The position numbers and the translations under genes were made by a program. The notes below the pieces were generated by a model. That model worked only from the letters and a program-made list of their open reading frames with translations, was not told the DNA's origin and made no database searches. From positions 4,092,001-4,156,000 of the forward strand of contig CP131915.1 in NCBI GenBank assembly GCA_030704225.1: DNA of 64,000 nucleotides, read 5' to 3'. Numbering within the stretch: position 1 is the stretch's first letter; each line of letters opens with the position of its first letter. Origin of the DNA: Kosakonia sp. H02. Lineage in GTDB: Bacteria; Pseudomonadota; Gammaproteobacteria; Enterobacterales; Enterobacteriaceae. Positions 24,411 through 34,254 of the stretch are shown in pieces.

Positions 24411-27284
24411 TTACTGATATTCGCTCATCGGCACACAGGAGCAGAACAGGTTACGGTCGCCGTAAACATCATCCAGACGTTTCACGGTCGGCCAGTATTT
24501 GTTGGCTGCGCCTGCCGGGAACACCGCCAGTTCGCGGGTATACGCGTGTTGCCACTCGCTGACCAGCTCATTCTGGGTGTGCGGCGCGTTAACCAGCGGG
24601 TTATCCTCCAGCGTCCATTCGCCCTGCTTCACACGATCGATTTCACCGCGGATCGCCAGCATCGCATCAATAAAGCGATCCAGTTCCACTTTGCTTTCTG
24701 ATTCCGTCGGTTCAACCATCAGCGTGCCCGCTACCGGGAACGACATGGTCGGCGCATGGAAGCCGTAGTCGATCAGGCGCTTGGCAATATCCAGTTCGCT
24801 GATGCCGGTTTCCTCTTTCAGTGGGCGAATATCGAGGATGCATTCGTGCGCCACGCGGCCATCGCGGCCGGTATAGAGCACCGGGAACGCGTCTTTCAGG
24901 CGGCTGGCAATATAGTTGGCATTGAGGATCGCCACCTGGCTGGCTTTTTTCAGCCCTTCAGCCCCCATCATGCGGATATACATCCAGCTGATCGGCAGGA
25001 TCGACGCGCTACCAAACGGTGCCGCAGAGACTGCGCCCTGGCGCGTCAGCATACCTTCGATTTGCACCACGCTGTGCCCCGGCACAAACGGTGCAAGGTG
25101 CGCTTTCACGCCGATTGGCCCCATACCAGGGCCGCCACCGCCGTGCGGGATGCAGAAGGTTTTGTGCAGGTTGAGGTGTGATACATCCGCGCCGATAAAG
25201 CCCGGCGAGGTAATACCCACCTGCGCGTTCATGTTTGCGCCATCCAGATAAACCTGGCCGCCAAACTGATGCACTACTTCGCACACTTCGCGGATCGTCT
25301 CTTCATATACGCCATGCGTTGACGGGTAAGTCACCATGATGCAGGAGAGGTTGTCGCCCGCCTGCTCAGCTTTCGCGCGCAGGTCGGCCAAATCAATGTT
25401 GCCGTTTTTATCACAGGCCACTACGATCACCTGCATACCGGCCATCTGCGCCGATGCCGGGTTGGTGCCGTGGGCGGAGCCTGGGATCAGGCAGATATCG
25501 CGATGCCCTTCATTGCGGCTTTCGTGGTAGTGGCGAATCGCCAGCAGCCCGGCGTATTCACCCTGCGCACCGGAATTTGGCTGCATACAGAGTGCGTCGT
25601 AACCGGTCAGTTTCACCAGCCAGTCGGAAAGCTGGGCGATCATCTGATGGTAGCCTTCCGCCTGTTCTGGCGGGCAGAACGGATGCAGTTCTGCAAATTC
25701 CGGCCAGGTGATCGGGATCATCTCTGCCGCCGCGTTCAGTTTCATGGTGCAGGAGCCGAGCGGGATCATCGCCTGGTTCAGCGCCAGATCTTTGCGCTCC
25801 AGCGAGTGCATATAGCGCATCATCTCGGTTTCGCTGTGGTAGCGGTTGAACACCGGATGAGTCAGGAAATCATCTTCACGCAGCATCTCTTGCGGAATCG
25901 AACGGCTATCGAGCGCGACATCTTTATCCAGCGCGTCAATATCCAGCCCGTGGTTCTCGCCCAGCAGCACATCAAACAGCGCCAGCACATCGTCACGGGT
26001 GGTGGTTTCATCAAGAGTAATGCCTACCGCGTTCAGAATGTCGCTACGCAGGTTGATTTCATGGGCTTCGGCACGCGCCAGCACCGCCGCTTTATCCGCC
26101 ACGTCAACGCACAGCGTGTCGAAGTAGTGAGCGTGGCGCAGTTTCAGGCCGTTACGCTGCAAACCAGCGGCCAGAATATCCGTCAGGCGATGGATACGAC
26201 CGGCGATGCGTTTTAACCCAGCCGGGCCGTGGAACACTGCATACAGGCTGGCGATATTGGCCAGCAGCACCTGCGAGGTACAAATGTTGGAGTTCGCTTT
26301 CTCGCGGCGGATATGCTGCTCGCGGGTCTGCATCGCCATGCGCAGCGCCGTATTGCCAGCGGCATCTTTAGAGACACCGATAATGCGGCCCGGCATGGAG
26401 CGTTTGAATTCATCTTTCGCGGCAAAGAAAGCAGCATGCGGGCCGCCGTAGCCCATTGGCACGCCGAAGCGTTGCGCGGAGCCAAACACGATGTCGGCAC
26501 CCTGCTTGCCCGGTGCGGTCAGTTGTACCAGCGCCATAAAATCGGCGGCCACGCTGACCACGATTTTGCGCGACTTCAGTTCATTAATCAGTGCGCTGTA
26601 GTTATGCACTTCGCCCGTAGTGCCGACCTGCTGGAGCAGCACGCCGAACAGATCCTGATGATCGAGCGCTTTATCCGCCTCATCGACAATCACATCAAAG
26701 CCGAAGGTTTCGGCACGGGTACGTACCACGTCAAGGGTTTGCGGATGTACATCTGCCGCAACGAAGAAGCGGTTCGCGCCTTTTAGTTTGCTGACGCGTT
26801 TTGCCATCGCCATTGCTTCGGCAGCGGCGGTTGCTTCATCCAGAAGAGAAGCGGAAGCAATATCAAGTCCGGTCAGATCAAGGGTAACCTGCTGGAAGTT
26901 GAGCAGAGATTCAAGACGCCCCTGCGACACTTCCGGCTGATACGGCGTATATGCGGTGTACCAGCCCGGGTTTTCCAGCATATTGCGCAGGATAACCGGC
27001 GGTAACTGCACGCCAGCGTAGCCCATGCCAATGTAAGACTTAAAGCGCTTGTTGCGGCGGGCAAGCGTTTTCAGTTCGGCCAGCGCAGCGTATTCGGTGG
27101 TGGACTCTCCCACCTGCGGCGGCACGGCAAGCTGAATATCTTTCGGCACGATTTGCGCAATCAACGCATCCAGCGAGTCTGCGCCGACGGTGTTCAGCAT
27201 CTCCTGCTGTTGCGTTGTGTCCGGACCAATATGCCTGCCAATAAATGCAGCATGATGTTCAAGCTGGCTTAACGTCTGAGTCAT
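24411..27284 (-). CDS. gcvP: glycine dehydrogenase (decarboxylating), P-protein GcvP
   Basis: The 957-residue PLP enzyme decarboxylates glycine and passes the aminomethyl group to lipoyl-GcvH. The PLP lysine lies in DVSHLNLHKTFCIPHGGGG-type context, and both halves of the single-chain form are present (N-terminal HHAAFIGRHIGPD, C-terminal catalytic). Length equals E. coli GcvP. It is the last gene of gcvTHP, separated from gcvH by 133 bp that hold a REP pair. Confidence 0.98.
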   Translation of the reverse strand: MTQTLSQLEHHAAFIGRHIGPDTTQQQEMLNTVGADSLDALIAQIVPKDIQLAVPPQVGESTTEYAALAELKTLARRNKRFKSYIGMGYAGVQLPPVILRNMLENPGWYTAYTPYQPEVSQGRLESLLNFQQVTLDLTGLDIASASLLDEATAAAEAMAMAKRVSKLKGANRFFVAADVHPQTLDVVRTRAETFGFDVIVDEADKALDHQDLFGVLLQQVGTTGEVHNYSALINELKSRKIVVSVAADFMALVQLTAPGKQGADIVFGSAQRFGVPMGYGGPHAAFFAAKDEFKRSMPGRIIGVSKDAAGNTALRMAMQTREQHIRREKANSNICTSQVLLANIASLYAVFHGPAGLKRIAGRIHRLTDILAAGLQRNGLKLRHAHYFDTLCVDVADKAAVLARAEAHEINLRSDILNAVGITLDETTTRDDVLALFDVLLGENHGLDIDALDKDVALDSRSIPQEMLREDDFLTHPVFNRYHSETEMMRYMHSLERKDLALNQAMIPLGSCTMKLNAAAEMIPITWPEFAELHPFCPPEQAEGYHQMIAQLSDWLVKLTGYDALCMQPNSGAQGEYAGLLAIRHYHESRNEGHRDICLIPGSAHGTNPASAQMAGMQVIVVACDKNGNIDLADLRAKAEQAGDNLSCIMVTYPSTHGVYEETIREVCEVVHQFGGQVYLDGANMNAQVGITSPGFIGADVSHLNLHKTFCIPHGGGGPGMGPIGVKAHLAPFVPGHSVVQIEGMLTRQGAVSAAPFGSASILPISWMYIRMMGAEGLKKASQVAILNANYIASRLKDAFPVLYTGRDGRVAHECILDIRPLKEETGISELDIAKRLIDYGFHAPTMSFPVAGTLMVEPTESESKVELDRFIDAMLAIRGEIDRVKQGEWTLEDNPLVNAPHTQNELVSEWQHAYTRELAVFPAGAANKYWPTVKRLDDVYGDRNLFCSCVPMSEYQ

Positions 27285-27334
27285 GAGCGAGGATTCCTGA
27301 AACGTGCAGTGATAGATAAAACGAAGGCCTGGAT

Positions 27335-27412
27335 TGCCGGATGGCGGCTTCGCCTTATCCGGCCTACATCTACGTCAATTTGTAGGCCGGATAAACGCAG
27401 TGCCATCCGGCA
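27335..27412. repeat. BIME (REP pair) between gcvH and gcvP
   Basis: GCCGGATGGCGGCTTCGCC followed by an inverted GTAGGCCGGATAAACGCAG unit. Such a BIME inside an operon can affect mRNA stability and the relative amounts of GcvH and GcvP. Confidence 0.85.
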
Positions 27413-27417
27413 CAAAT

Positions 27418-27807
27418 TTATTCTTCGTCCAGCAGAGCGTTATAAGCGGTTGCGTCTAACAGCGCGTCAACTTCCGCTTCGTCGCTGGCTTTGATTTTGA
27501 AGATCCAGCCTTCGCCGTACGGTTCGCTGTTAACCAGTTCCGGAGAGTCATTCAGGCTCTCGTTAACCGCCACGATTTCACCGCCGATCGGTGCGTAAAT
27601 ATCAGAAGCAGCTTTAACAGATTCAGCAACGGCGCAGTCATCGCCCGCGCCGACGGTTGCGCCCACTTCCGGCAGGTCAACAAACACCATATCGCCCAGC
27701 AGTTCCTGCGCGTGTTCGGTAATGCCAACGGTATAAGTGCCGTCCGCCTCCTTGCGCAGCCACTCATGTTCTTTGCTGTATTTCAGATCGCCAGGTACAT
27801 TGCTCAT
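27418..27807 (-). CDS. gcvH: glycine cleavage system H protein GcvH
   Basis: A 129-residue lipoyl carrier that shuttles the aminomethyl group among GcvP, GcvT and lipoamide dehydrogenase. The lipoylated lysine is Lys65 in AESVKAASDIYAP. It lies 24 bp downstream of gcvT. Length and ends are as in E. coli. Confidence 0.98.
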   Translation of the reverse strand: MSNVPGDLKYSKEHEWLRKEADGTYTVGITEHAQELLGDMVFVDLPEVGATVGAGDDCAVAESVKAASDIYAPIGGEIVAVNESLNDSPELVNSEPYGEGWIFKIKASDEAEVDALLDATAYNALLDEE

Positions 27808-27831
27808 CGTTTTCTCTCCAGAAAAAATAGG

Positions 27832-28926
27832 TTACGCGACCGCTTTACCGGCGCGCACAAATACAGGTTTGGTCACTTTGACCGGCATTTCGCGGTTGCG
27901 GATCTGCACCACCGCCGTTTCGCCGATACCCGCCGGAACACGCGCCAGCGCAATACTGTAGCCAAGCGTCGGCGAGAATGTCCCGCTGGTAATCACACCT
28001 TTTTGCACATTGCCCTGTGCGTCGGTGAAGTGCACCGGCAGCTCATTACGCAGCACGCCTTTTTCGGTCATCACCAGGCCAACCAGTTGTTCGGTGCCTT
28101 TTTCGCGTTGCAGTTCCAGCGCGTCACGACCGATAAAATCGCGATCCTGCGGCTCCCAGGCAATGGTCCAGCCCATATTGGCCGCCAGCGGAGAAACACC
28201 TTCGTCCATCTCCTGACCGTAGAGGTTCATACCTGCTTCAAGGCGCAGTGTGTCGCGCGCGCCCAGGCCACACGGTTTAACGCCCGCATTCAACAATTGC
28301 TGCCAGAAGCTGGCCGCTTTTTCATTCGGCAGCGCAATTTCATACCCGGCTTCACCGGTATAACCGGTGGTAGCGATAAACAGATCCCCGGCTTCAACAC
28401 CGAAGAACGGCTTCATACCCGCCACGGCGTTGCGCTGCCCTTCGCTAAACAGGCTTGCGGCTTTCTCTTGTGCGTGGGGGCCTTGCACGGCGATCAGCGA
28501 CAAGTCATCACGCACGGTGATGTCGATGGAGAAAGGTTCAGCGTGTTGGGAAATCCAGGAGAGGTCTTTTTCGCGGGTGGCGGAGTTAACAACGAGGCGG
28601 AAAAAGTCTTCGGTGAAGTAGTAAACGATTAAGTCATCAATCACACCACCCGAGGCATTGAGCATGCCGGTATAGAGCGCTTTGCCCGGTTTGGTGAGTT
28701 TTGCCACGTCATTTGCCAGCAGATAGCGCAGAAACTCCCGGGTGCGGCTGCCTTTGAGGTCAACGATGGTCATATGCGACACATCAAACATCCCGGCATC
28801 GGTTCGCACTGCGTGGTGCTCATCAATTTGCGAGCCGTAATGCAGCGGCATCATCCAGCCATGGAAATCGACCATGCGGGCGCCGCTTAGCGTGTGTTGT
28901 TCAAATAAAGGGGTCTGCTGAGCCAT
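27832..28926 (-). CDS. gcvT: aminomethyltransferase GcvT
   Basis: A 364-residue tetrahydrofolate-dependent T-protein releasing ammonia and forming 5,10-methylene-THF from the aminomethyl-lipoyl carrier. The conserved block FDVSHMTIVDLKG holds the catalytic Asp region, and the folate-binding signature GYTGEAGYEIALP is present. It is the first gene of gcvTHP and is preceded by a long AT-rich control region. Confidence 0.98.
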   Translation of the reverse strand: MAQQTPLFEQHTLSGARMVDFHGWMMPLHYGSQIDEHHAVRTDAGMFDVSHMTIVDLKGSRTREFLRYLLANDVAKLTKPGKALYTGMLNASGGVIDDLIVYYFTEDFFRLVVNSATREKDLSWISQHAEPFSIDITVRDDLSLIAVQGPHAQEKAASLFSEGQRNAVAGMKPFFGVEAGDLFIATTGYTGEAGYEIALPNEKAASFWQQLLNAGVKPCGLGARDTLRLEAGMNLYGQEMDEGVSPLAANMGWTIAWEPQDRDFIGRDALELQREKGTEQLVGLVMTEKGVLRNELPVHFTDAQGNVQKGVITSGTFSPTLGYSIALARVPAGIGETAVVQIRNREMPVKVTKPVFVRAGKAVA

Positions 28927-29310
28927 CTTTTCCTCGTCGAATAAGCTGAGCTATCACGTTTTTTGCGGCGTAAATTTCGCTCAAAAAACCAGGGTCAACG
29001 CCGGTATTGGGCGTTGACGCAAACGTTCTCTTTCGCCTGAACTTATCACCGAAAGCAGTGCTTAACCATAAGAGAAAGTGGGCCATCACATTAGCTTATG
29101 ACCGCGTTAACTAAAGATAACCACCGAATGAAACTCTGAATAATCGCCACTTAAGAACAATAAGATGTCATTAATACGTGCTTATTGCGGCAACAATTAG
29201 TATTTCACACCATTTAAGAGCAAAAATCCCCGGCGCGCAAAAAACGTGAGATGAGAAAAACTAATCTGAAAAAGGGGGTGAAATTAGAATATTTCAAATG
29301 AGGGGGAAGA
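28927..29310 (-). promoter_or_regulatory. gcvTHP control region
   Basis: About 380 bp without a gene upstream of gcvT. A PurR-like half site ACGCAAACGTTCTC starts at 29017, matching the E. coli gcv PurR site on the other strand. CTAAT/ATTAG motifs, the core of GcvA boxes, occur at 29090-29094, 29196-29200, 29261-29265 and 29283-29287. The segment is AT-rich, as expected for Lrp/GcvA-bent DNA. No riboswitch fold was recognised. Site calls rest on motif resemblance only. Confidence 0.55.
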
Positions 29311-29311
29311 G

Positions 29312-29335
29312 TCCCTTCCCGGAGGTGGGAAGGGA
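29312..29335 (-). terminator. ubiI transcript terminator
   Basis: TCCCTTCCC and GGGAAGGGA form a perfect 9-bp stem with a 6-nt loop 14 bp beyond the ubiI stop. A pyrimidine-rich CTCTTCCCC follows on the minus strand. Confidence 0.65.
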
Positions 29336-29348
29336 AAGTGTGACGCGG

Positions 29349-30551
29349 TTAACGTAACCACTCCGGCTGGTCGTTAAGGCCCATCGCCTGACGTAACAAC
29401 TGTGTTTTAACACCGGGAAGGGTATCGGCCAGTTTCAAACCGATATCGCGCAGCAGCTTTTTCGCCGGGTTTGCCCCGGCAAAGAGTTCACGAAAACCCT
29501 GCATCCCTGCCAGCATTAACGCCGCGCTGTGCTTGCGGCTACGCTCGTAGCGACGCAAATAAAGATGCTGGCCGATATCTTTGCCTTCACGGTTCAGGCG
29601 GCGCAACTCAGTGGTAAGCTCCGCCACATCCATAAAGCCGAGATTCACGCCCTGCCCTGCTAAAGGGTGAATGGTGTGCGCAGCGTCGCCCACCAGCGCC
29701 AGACGGTGCCCGGCGAACTGGCGCGCATAGCGCCCGGTGAGCGGGTAAATCTGGCGTTCGCTCTCGAGGTGGCACAGGCCGAGGCGGTTATCAAAAGCCA
29801 CGCATAGCGCCTGATTGAAGGATTCGTCGCTGGCTTCCTGCATCGCCTTCGCCTGTTCGGGCGGCAGCGACCAGACAATAGAGCACAAATGCGGGTCGCT
29901 GAGCGGTAGAAAGGCGAGAATGCCATCGTTATGAAACACCTGACGCGCCACGGCCTGATGCGGCTCATCGGTGCGGATTGTCGCCACCAGCGCGTGATGA
30001 TGGTAATCCCAAAAGGTCAGCGGAATATCTGCTTTATTACGCAGCCAGGAGTTTGCCCCATCTGCGCCGACCACCAGCCGGGCGGTCAGCATGGTGCCAT
30101 CTTTCAGGGTCAGAAACGCATCGTTTTCACCCCACGCCACTTGCTGGAGTTCCGCCGGTGCGATGAGAGTAACATCCTGGCACTGCTGCGCCTTTTCCCA
30201 CAGCGCCTGGTGAATCAGCGCGTTTTCAATAATGTAGCCAAGATGACTGTAACCCATGCTCTGGTCGTCGAAGGTGATGCGCCCAAAGCTGTCTTTTTCC
30301 CACACTTCCATACCGTGATAACGGCCGACACGTCCGGCGATAATCGTCGACCAGACGCCAAGATGCGTCAGCAGCTTTTCGCTGGCGGCGTTAATGGCCG
30401 ACACGCGCAACGCCGGGGGCGCATCCGCGACCAAAGGTTCAGGAACAGACTGCTCCAGTACTGCAACACGTAAGCCACTGCCCTGTAACCCGCAGGCCAG
30501 CGCCAGCCCTACCATGCCGCCGCCAACAATCGCAACATCAACACTCTGCAC
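29349..30551 (-). CDS. ubiI: 2-octaprenylphenol hydroxylase UbiI (VisC)
   Basis: A 400-residue FAD monooxygenase that adds the C5 hydroxyl in aerobic ubiquinone synthesis. GTG 30551 (V-QSVDVAIVGGG) is chosen: it has AAGGAG six bases upstream and gives exactly the E. coli length, while the longer frame adds 11 unconserved residues. The FAD dinucleotide loop is VGGGMVGLALACG and the second FAD motif is GDAAHTIHPLAGQGVNLG. It starts 17 bp after ubiH, in the order ygfB-pepP-ubiH-ubiI. Confidence 0.96.
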   Translation of the reverse strand: MQSVDVAIVGGGMVGLALACGLQGSGLRVAVLEQSVPEPLVADAPPALRVSAINAASEKLLTHLGVWSTIIAGRVGRYHGMEVWEKDSFGRITFDDQSMGYSHLGYIIENALIHQALWEKAQQCQDVTLIAPAELQQVAWGENDAFLTLKDGTMLTARLVVGADGANSWLRNKADIPLTFWDYHHHALVATIRTDEPHQAVARQVFHNDGILAFLPLSDPHLCSIVWSLPPEQAKAMQEASDESFNQALCVAFDNRLGLCHLESERQIYPLTGRYARQFAGHRLALVGDAAHTIHPLAGQGVNLGFMDVAELTTELRRLNREGKDIGQHLYLRRYERSRKHSAALMLAGMQGFRELFAGANPAKKLLRDIGLKLADTLPGVKTQLLRQAMGLNDQPEWLR

Positions 30552-30568
30552 TCTTAGCTCCTTTGTCC

Positions 30569-31747
30569 TTAACGGGCGACCCAACCGAGGGTTCGTTGCG
30601 CCAGCACATCACGCGCCGGGGTGAATAATTCCATTGCCATTAGCCCAAGATTCCGCCCGACCACCAGCGGTGCCCAGCGGTTGGCGAACAGATGCACCAG
30701 CCCGTCGGTCACGCCAATGGTGGCATTTTTATCAGCCTGCCGACGCTGGCGATAACGTAATAGCACCGGATAGCTGCCAGCATCTTTCTGCTCCAGCCAG
30801 GCATCGGACAGCGTTTCCGCCAGCGTCATCACATCACGCATGCTGAGGTTAAACCCCTGCCCGGCGATAGGATGCAGCGTCTGCGCGGCATTGCCGACCA
30901 GCACGGCGCGATGGGAAACGGGAGAAGATGTGGTGGTCAACGTCAGCGGATAAACACTGCGCTTGCCCGCATGTAAGATGCGCCCAAGACGCCAGCCGAA
31001 CGCTTTTTGCAGCTCATGGCAGAAACGTTCATCAGACCAGCTTGCCACCTGCTGCTGATTTTCCAGCGGATGGCACCACACCAGTGAACAACGCCCCTGC
31101 GACATCGGTAACATCGCCAGCGGACCGTGTTCAGTAAAACGTTCAAACGCGCGCCCCTGATGGGCAACAGACGTGGTGATATTGGCGATAACCGCAGCCT
31201 GATGATACGGCGCCTGCTGCCACTCGACACCCAGTTGCCCGGCAATTGCCGAACGGGAACCGTCTGCGGCGACCAGTAATTCACCCGCAAGATGCTCGCC
31301 ATTTTCCAGCGTCACAGTGACCTGTTGCTCATTACGGGTAAAACTGCTGACCCGCGCAGGGCAATGAAGCGTAACGCCGGGGGCTTCCTGTAACAGGGTA
31401 AACAGTCGCTGCCCGACATCGTGTAGCTCAACCACCTGGCCGAGGGCGTCAATACGATAATCTGCCGCCGAAAGCGTGACAAAACCGGCGTGCCCCCGAT
31501 CGCTGACATGCACGGTGGAAATCGGTGTTGCGCAGGAGGCAAGCGCCTGCCAGATACCAACGCGCGCCAGTTGTTGGCAGGTCCCCGCCGCAAGCGCAAT
31601 GGCGCGGGCATCGAAACCAGGGTGGTCCAGCGCTCCGGGAGCATTGGCTTCCACCAGATGAACAGCAAGCTTACCTTGCGTCAGATGTGAAATCGCCAGC
31701 GCAAGCGTTGCACCAGCCATGCCACCACCAACGATAATCACACTCAT
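30569..31747 (-). CDS. ubiH: 2-octaprenyl-6-methoxyphenol hydroxylase UbiH
   Basis: A 392-residue FAD monooxygenase hydroxylating C1 of the ubiquinone precursor. It is paralogous to UbiI next door. The dinucleotide loop is VGGGMAGATLAL and the second motif VGNAAQTLHPIAGQGFNLS. It overlaps the pepP stop by 4 bp (ATGA), so it is translationally coupled. Both hydroxylases are placed together as in E. coli. Confidence 0.97.
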   Translation of the reverse strand: MSVIIVGGGMAGATLALAISHLTQGKLAVHLVEANAPGALDHPGFDARAIALAAGTCQQLARVGIWQALASCATPISTVHVSDRGHAGFVTLSAADYRIDALGQVVELHDVGQRLFTLLQEAPGVTLHCPARVSSFTRNEQQVTVTLENGEHLAGELLVAADGSRSAIAGQLGVEWQQAPYHQAAVIANITTSVAHQGRAFERFTEHGPLAMLPMSQGRCSLVWCHPLENQQQVASWSDERFCHELQKAFGWRLGRILHAGKRSVYPLTLTTTSSPVSHRAVLVGNAAQTLHPIAGQGFNLSMRDVMTLAETLSDAWLEQKDAGSYPVLLRYRQRRQADKNATIGVTDGLVHLFANRWAPLVVGRNLGLMAMELFTPARDVLAQRTLGWVAR

Positions 31748-33057
31748 GAACGCGCTTTCGCCATCAGCGCCTCAATATCTTCTGCTTTTTTCACCACGCT
31801 GGCGGTGAGGTTCTCGTTGCCCTTTTCGGTGATAACAATGTCGTCTTCTACACGAATACCGATCCCGCGATACTGCTCCGGCACATCGGCATCCGGTGCG
31901 ATATAGAGACCGGGTTCAACGGTCAGCACCATGCCGGGAGCCAGCTCACGAGAGCGATCCTGGCCGTAAACGCCGACGTCATGCACATCCAGCCCCAGCC
32001 AGTGGCTCAGGCCATGCATAAAGAACGGGCGATGGGCGTTTTCCGCCACCAACTCGTCCACTTCTCCGTGCAGAATGCCAAGCTTCACCAGCCCGGTAAT
32101 CATGATGCGCACCACTTCGCCGGTCACTTCCTGAATCGAGGTGCCTGGACGGAAGAGTTCAAGGGCGCGCTCAAGGGAGGCCAGCACAATGTCGTAAATC
32201 TCGCGCTGCGCGGGGGTAAATTTGCCGTTTACCGGGAAGGTGCGGGTGATATCCCCGGCATATCCCTGGTATTCGCACCCGGCATCAATCAGCACCAGAT
32301 CGCCGTCGCGCATCTGGCTTTCGTTTTCCGTGTAATGCAGGATGCAGCCGTTTTCCCCTGCGCCAACGATGGTGTTATAGGAGGGAAAACGTGCGCCATG
32401 GCGGTTGAATTCATGCTGAATTTCGCCTTCGAGCTGGTACTCAAACATACCAGGGCGGCACACCTGCATGGCGCGTGTGTGCGCCAGGGCAGAGATTTCG
32501 CCTGCGCGGCGCAACACCTCAATCTCTTCAGCAGATTTAAACAGGCGCATTTCATGCACAATCGGACGCCAGTCGGTTAGCGTGGCGGGCGCGGTCATGT
32601 TTTGCCGCGACCCTTTGCGCAGCTTATCGAGCGCGGTAAAGACAATGGTGTCCGCGTAAGCGTATTCACCCTGGGCGTGATAAACCGCGTCGAGCCCGTT
32701 GAGCAGTTGATAGAGATGATCGTTTATTTCCGGGAAGGCCAGCGCGCGATCAACGCTGAGTTTTTCCGGCGCGGCGTCCTGGCCCAGACGGCGGCCAAAC
32801 CAGATTTCAGCGGTTTTGTCGCGCACGCGGTTGAAGATCACGCTGTGGTTGTGGGTGTCATCGCTTTTTATCAGCACCAGCACCGCTTCCGGCTCGTTAA
32901 AACCGGTGAAATACCAGAAATCGCTGTTCTGGCGATAGGGGTATTCGCTGTCTGCGCTGCGGGTTGCTTCCGGCGCGGCGAAGATTAACGCGGCGCTGCC
33001 CGGAACCATCTGCGCCAGTAATGTCTGGCGGCGACGGAGAAACTCAAGCTGGGTCAT
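31744..33057 (-). CDS. pepP: Xaa-Pro aminopeptidase PepP
   Basis: A 437-residue M24B metallopeptidase removing N-terminal residues before proline. ATG 33057 (MTQLEFLRRRQTLL) follows AGGAGGAGGTG, a very strong ribosome-binding site, and a much longer upstream frame is discarded because it overlaps ygfB. The metal ligands lie in VLIDAGCEYQGYAGDITRTF, MHGLSHWLGLDVHD, TVEPGLY and GIRVEDDIV. The gene lies between ygfB and ubiH in one operon. Confidence 0.97.
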   Translation of the reverse strand: MTQLEFLRRRQTLLAQMVPGSAALIFAAPEATRSADSEYPYRQNSDFWYFTGFNEPEAVLVLIKSDDTHNHSVIFNRVRDKTAEIWFGRRLGQDAAPEKLSVDRALAFPEINDHLYQLLNGLDAVYHAQGEYAYADTIVFTALDKLRKGSRQNMTAPATLTDWRPIVHEMRLFKSAEEIEVLRRAGEISALAHTRAMQVCRPGMFEYQLEGEIQHEFNRHGARFPSYNTIVGAGENGCILHYTENESQMRDGDLVLIDAGCEYQGYAGDITRTFPVNGKFTPAQREIYDIVLASLERALELFRPGTSIQEVTGEVVRIMITGLVKLGILHGEVDELVAENAHRPFFMHGLSHWLGLDVHDVGVYGQDRSRELAPGMVLTVEPGLYIAPDADVPEQYRGIGIRVEDDIVITEKGNENLTASVVKKAEDIEALMAKARS

Positions 33058-33076
33058 GACACCTCCTCCTGGAAAA

Positions 33077-33655
33077 TTAGTGTAACGTTGGCTTGCGCAC
33101 TTCCGGTGCGGTCGGTTGCTGGCGCGTGAAGGTATCGTGGCACAGCAGTGCCGCAACGCGGACGTATTCGATGATCTCTTCAAGCGACATTTCCAGCTCT
33201 TCCTGATCTTCGTCTTCGTCGTAGCCCAGTTGCGCGATGTTGCGCAGGTCATCAATCGCTTCGCCGGTTTCGCCCGTTACTTTGTCGAGCTTCGGCTGTG
33301 TGACCCCCAAGCCCAGCAGAAAATGGTTCACCCAACCGGCCAGCGCATCGGCGCGGTCAAACACGCTGACGTCATCGCCATCCGGCAAATAGAGCTGAAA
33401 CAGGAAACCATCGTCTTCGAGGGAGTCGCTGGTGGCGGCATGCACATTGCGCAGCGCCTGCGCCAGTTCGTGGCCAAAAGCCAGCCCCTCGTTGGTTAAA
33501 TCATGCAGCAGCGGCTGCCATGAACTGTCTTTATTACCGCCGCAGAGTATCCCCGCGATAAGCCCGTGCATTTCAGCAGGAAGCAATCCCACGCCTTGTT
33601 GGTTGAGTAACTGGCCTACATCGTTGTAACCAGGCATTTCGTTCTGTATTGACAT
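33077..33655 (-). CDS. ygfB: YecA/YgfB-family protein YgfB
   Basis: A 192-residue UPF0149 protein of unknown biochemical function, acidic and helical. The start MSIQNEMPGYND at 33655 matches E. coli. Recognised stretches are AEMHGLIAGILCGG, LPDGDDVSVFDRADALAGW and YDEDEDQEELEMSLEEIIEY. In Pseudomonas a YgfB protein modulates ampDh3 and alginate regulators, but nothing here supports transferring that role. First gene of ygfB-pepP-ubiH-ubiI, divergent from zapA. Confidence 0.93.
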   Translation of the reverse strand: MSIQNEMPGYNDVGQLLNQQGVGLLPAEMHGLIAGILCGGNKDSSWQPLLHDLTNEGLAFGHELAQALRNVHAATSDSLEDDGFLFQLYLPDGDDVSVFDRADALAGWVNHFLLGLGVTQPKLDKVTGETGEAIDDLRNIAQLGYDEDEDQEELEMSLEEIIEYVRVAALLCHDTFTRQQPTAPEVRKPTLH

Positions 33656-33882
33656 GCGCATTCGTCGTCGTTGGGGGGAATATTCATGATATGCTACCAC
33701 TTTGGCCCCTGGTGATATACCCGTGATGGTTCACGTTACATGCCTTTGCATGTACCCTGATTACTTAAGGTATAGACGCAAAAAACTTGAAAGCACGGAC
33801 CAGGGTCGCTTATAGTGTCGCCCCTTCGCAGCCCAGGGCTCGAATGCGAAGGCAGAGCGCAGTCAAACAGCAGGAAGGTGGC

Positions 33883-34212
33883 ATGTCTGCACAACCCGTC
33901 GATATCCAAATTTTTGGCCGTTCACTGCGAGTGAACTGCCCACCTGAGCAGCGAGATGCGCTGAATCAGGCTGCGGAAGATCTGAATCAGCGGTTGCAAG
34001 ATCTCAAGGTACGCACTAGAGTCACAAATACTGAGCAGTTGGTGTTTATCGCCGCGTTGAACATCAGTTACGAGCTGACTCAGGAAAAGGCAAAAACCCG
34101 CGAATACGCCGCCAGCATGGAACAGCGTATTCGGATGTTACAGCAGACCATCGAACAGGCATTGCTTGATCAGGGTCGCATAACAGAAAGGCCGGGACCG
34201 AAGTTTGAATAA
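33883..34212 (+). CDS. zapA: cell-division protein ZapA
   Basis: A 109-residue protein that bundles FtsZ filaments in the Z ring. The N-terminal globular region contains IQIFGRSLRVNCPPEQRDAL and the C-terminal long helix (about 50-105) forms the coiled-coil dimer. ATG 33883 is preceded by AGGAAGGTGG, and the length equals E. coli. 6S RNA and fau lie directly downstream, the conserved zapA-ssrS-fau order. Confidence 0.96.
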   Translation: MSAQPVDIQIFGRSLRVNCPPEQRDALNQAAEDLNQRLQDLKVRTRVTNTEQLVFIAALNISYELTQEKAKTREYAASMEQRIRMLQQTIEQALLDQGRITERPGPKFE

Positions 34213-34254
34213 CGCTTCAGGGTCTACTATGGTAGAGTGACCGTGAAGTTAAAA

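Noticed and set aside
27335..27412. CRISPR-like repeats
   Set aside because: The repeated palindromes are REP/BIME units in inverted pairs; there is no regular repeat-spacer array and no cas gene.
28901..29089. 62-codon minus-strand frame upstream of gcvT
   Set aside because: Covers the gcv control region and has no family resemblance.
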